From: Alphaproteobacteria bacterium
Lineage (GTDB): Bacteria > Pseudomonadota > Alphaproteobacteria > Elsterales > Elsteraceae
Direction of reading: 5' to 3'
DNA length: 8,838 nucleotides
Assembly (NCBI GenBank): GCA_013297545.1
Contig: JAAFHH010000100.1
Coordinates: 1-8,838, forward strand
The notes under the pieces were generated by a model that did no database searches, had not been told where the DNA came from, and worked only from the letters and a program-made list of their open reading frames with translations. The position numbers were made by a program, and so were the translations under genes. Positions 7,534 through 8,838 of the stretch are shown here, piece after piece. Numbering within the stretch: the stretch's first letter is position 1; each line of letters begins with the position of its first letter.

Positions 7534-7552
7534 GCGCAGGCGAGGGGTTTTT
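7519..7552 (+). terminator. Rho-independent-type terminator after the GntR gene
   Basis: CCCCTC (7519-7524) pairs with GAGGGG (7542-7547), followed at once by TTTTT (7548-7552) and a second TTTT shortly after. The left arm lies within the last codons of the GntR gene and the stop codon sits in the 17-base loop. The T-run is on the plus strand only, so it should end the dehydrogenase-GntR transcript; the converging PAS_5 gene has no matching T-run from its own side. The loop is long, which lowers the confidence a little. Confidence 0.7.
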
Positions 7553-7574
7553 GCGTGTTTTCACTTGGATCTTA

Positions 7575-8105
7575 CTACAATGTTACCCGCCTGAGCTCAG
7601 TCACGTCGCTGGTCGGGTGATCCATCGGCGGCGTGTAGTCCTGGATGCAGTAGACCATGTCGACGTCCACACCATTGTTGGCGAGCGGCATCATCAGGCG
7701 GCGGACCAGGCGTGGCTGATCGGCCCAGCCAGGGACTGCGATGTTTTCGGTGTAGAGCGCGCAGCGCTGGTGGACCACGGTGCGGTAGAGCCCACTGACA
7801 TATTCCAACAGGGTCTGGGAGACGTAGGCTTCGTCATAGAACCGCCCGGTCAGGTTGCGGCCGGCTTGTTGGACCAGCTGGCTGCCGATCAGGCGAAAGC
7901 GCAGGCGCTCGCCGCGGTTCAGCACATCGACCAGCAGCGTGTGCGGCAAGGTGCCGGGCGGCATATGGACCGGGTCCAGGTGCTGGCGGCCGGGCAGCAG
8001 ATCGGCGGCCGGCCGGCAGCTCAGCCAATAGAGCCAGGCCGGACGAAACATCGCGGGCTCGAGGTAATCGGCGGCTGGGTTGGCTTGAACGGATACGGCC
8101 GGCAT
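7575..8105 (-). CDS. PAS_5-domain protein (alphaproteobacterial, function unknown)
   Basis: The 176-residue protein matches the pattern of PAS_5 (PF07310) proteins: an opening YWLSCRPAADLLPGRQHLDP (about 26-45), then LPHTLLVDVLNRGERLRFRLIGSQLVQQ with a strand-turn-strand character (53-80), then GRNLTGRFYDE (82-92) and a closing MMPLANNG-VDVDMV segment (138-151). These are small soluble single-domain PAS proteins, frequent in alphaproteobacteria; a ligand or partner is not known to me and no output domain is present. The ATG at 8103-8105 is the first start after an in-frame TGA four codons upstream, and GAGAG lies six bases before it. It sits 41 bases after the Nudix gene on the same strand and converges on the GntR gene with a 41-base gap. 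Co-transcription with the Nudix gene is plausible; a functional link is not shown. Confidence 0.82.
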   Translation of the reverse strand: MPAVSVQANPAADYLEPAMFRPAWLYWLSCRPAADLLPGRQHLDPVHMPPGTLPHTLLVDVLNRGERLRFRLIGSQLVQQAGRNLTGRFYDEAYVSQTLLEYVSGLYRTVVHQRCALYTENIAVPGWADQPRLVRRLMMPLANNGVDVDMVYCIQDYTPPMDHPTSDVTELRRVTL

Positions 8106-8146
8106 TGTCTGCTCTCATCGACACACCAGCGCCCCACACGCGGTGA

Positions 8147-8611
8147 TCAGCCCGACGCTAACGAGTTTTTTCCGGCTTGGGAACTCCCCCATTCAACTGC
8201 GCGTTGCGCGAGGCGTTCGACGCCAGGGATCAGCGGCTGCGGCCAGTCCTCGGGGCCAAACCAGCCACAGGCGGACGCCTCGTGGTCGAGCACGGGCTCG
8301 CCGTCCGGGGCATGAATGGCAACCGCGCCCAGCACCCAATGGGTGGTGGCGTTGCCCGCCGCATCGCGCGGGATGGTCTCATAGAGATCGACCAAGCCGG
8401 CCGCGACGGGGACCAACCCGGTTTCTTCGGTCAATTCTCGGCAGGCGGCGGCGACCAAGGTCTCACCATAGTCGACCCGCCCACCGGGATAGCCCCAGGC
8501 GCCGGCGTGCGGTGGCAAGGTGCGCTGGACCAGCAACACCCGGTCACCACGCACGACCAATGCCAGCGCCCCAACCCGCGGGATGCCCGCTGGATCAGGC
8601 CGCGCGCTCAC
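8147..8611 (-). CDS. Nudix hydrolase
   Basis: The 154-residue protein carries a perfect Nudix box at residues 44-66 (GRVDYGE, then RELTEETGL), which binds the metal and hydrolyses a nucleoside diphosphate linked to another group. The preceding ALALVVRGDRVLLVQR strand and AGAWGYPGG lead-in are typical of ADP-ribose/NADH pyrophosphatase-like or MutT-like soluble enzymes of usual length; the substrate cannot be told. I chose the GTG at 8609-8611: it starts just before the first conserved strand and overlaps the end of the gcrA-like gene by 17 bases, a common operon arrangement. A reading from 8722 would add 37 serine/arginine-rich residues that only shadow the gcrA-like gene in another frame. 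No clear ribosome site precedes the GTG, so translational coupling to the upstream gene is likely. Confidence 0.9.
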   Translation of the reverse strand: MSARPDPAGIPRVGALALVVRGDRVLLVQRTLPPHAGAWGYPGGRVDYGETLVAAACRELTEETGLVPVAAGLVDLYETIPRDAAGNATTHWVLGAVAIHAPDGEPVLDHEASACGWFGPEDWPQPLIPGVERLAQRAVEWGSSQAGKNSLASG

Positions 8612-8838
8612 GCTGCGGGCGTTGTTTGACGTAGGCGACCGCGGCGTGTTCGCCACAGTACGGCTTGCCGGACGCCGCAACCGCGTTGCAGAACCGGAAG
8701 TCTGGCGTGCCCGGGTGGCCAATCGGCCAACAGCACACCGGCCCCTTCAGTTCCAAAAGCCGGACCGGCTGCGGCTTTGGTGCCAACACCTTGCGCGGCG
8801 TTAGGCCCAAGCGATGGACCTTGCCGATGACGGTGTTT
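8595..8838 (-). CDS. GcrA-family cell cycle regulator, C-terminal part (5' end outside window)
   Basis: About 80 residues are visible; the frame is open to the right edge, so the N-terminus is missing. The first residues, NTVIGKVHRLGL, are the end of the GcrA DNA-binding helix-turn-helix (canonical form NAVIGKVHRLGL). The C-terminal sigma70-contacting module follows after a short linker: C-x-WPIGHP, DFRFC, then GKPYCGEHAAVAY, with three cysteines and a histidine that could hold a metal. GcrA (PF07750) activates promoters with methylated GANTC sites together with CcrM in Caulobacter-type bacteria. Only about 17 residues separate the two modules, against a long Pro/Ala-rich linker in Caulobacter GcrA, so this may be a short paralogue or a lineage-specific form; I withhold the symbol. 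A TTG at 8810 is not a start, since it would delete the DNA-binding part. The stop at 8595-8597 lies inside the Nudix gene. Confidence 0.88.
   Translation of the reverse strand, partial: NTVIGKVHRLGLTPRKVLAPKPQPVRLLELKGPVCCWPIGHPGTPDFRFCNAVAASGKPYCGEHAAVAYVKQRPQRERAA

Noticed and set aside
8612..8722. N-terminal extension of the Nudix protein by 37 residues
   Set aside because: It lies wholly within the gcrA-like gene in another frame and is low-complexity; the GTG at 8611 fits the family start.

Overview
The window reads as a high-GC chromosomal segment of an alphaproteobacterium, most likely Rhodospirillales-like. The lineage call rests on a GcrA-family cell-cycle regulator fragment, a PAS_5 protein, an alphaproteobacterial-style SPOR domain and strongly GC-biased third codon positions. 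It is an inference from gene content, because there is no rRNA or other marker here. Genes are tightly packed. I found no IS element, phage gene, tRNA, rRNA or CRISPR array, and no gene-free stretch longer than about 105 bases.

Left part (1-2763): the 3' end of a SPOR-domain gene on the plus strand meets, tail to tail with a 20-base overlap, the first of two tandem minus-strand genes for membrane diguanylate cyclases. The two cyclases (247-1410 and 1502-2659) are paralogues of almost equal length. By hand count they are identical at 227 of 384 positions with no gap, and both keep the GGDEF active site and the RxxD product-inhibition site. They look like an old tandem duplication.

Centre (2764-7552): a glyoxylate/2-hydroxyacid module. 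A class V aminotransferase of the serine(alanine/aspartate)-glyoxylate type runs leftward. From a shared 67-base promoter region, a 948-residue fused FAD/Fe-S 2-hydroxyacid dehydrogenase (GlcD-like plus GlcF-like) runs rightward. A GntR/FCD regulator is translationally coupled to the dehydrogenase (TGATG) and is followed by a hairpin/T-run terminator. The simplest model is that the dehydrogenase oxidises a D-2-hydroxyacid such as glycolate into the respiratory chain, the aminotransferase turns glyoxylate into glycine, and the GntR protein controls both by binding an imperfect palindrome over the -10 box between the divergent genes. The actual substrate is not visible in the sequence.

Right part (7575-8838): a minus-strand run, read right to left, of a GcrA-family regulator (5' end outside the window, unusually short linker), a Nudix hydrolase whose GTG start overlaps the gcrA-like 3' end by 17 bases, and a small PAS_5-domain protein. 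It converges on the GntR gene.

Nothing here is clearly a new type of system. The points most worth a second look are the divergent hydroxyacid/glyoxylate module and its probable operator, the duplicated cyclases lying behind the aminotransferase with a perfect hairpin in the leader, and the minimal-linker GcrA-like protein.
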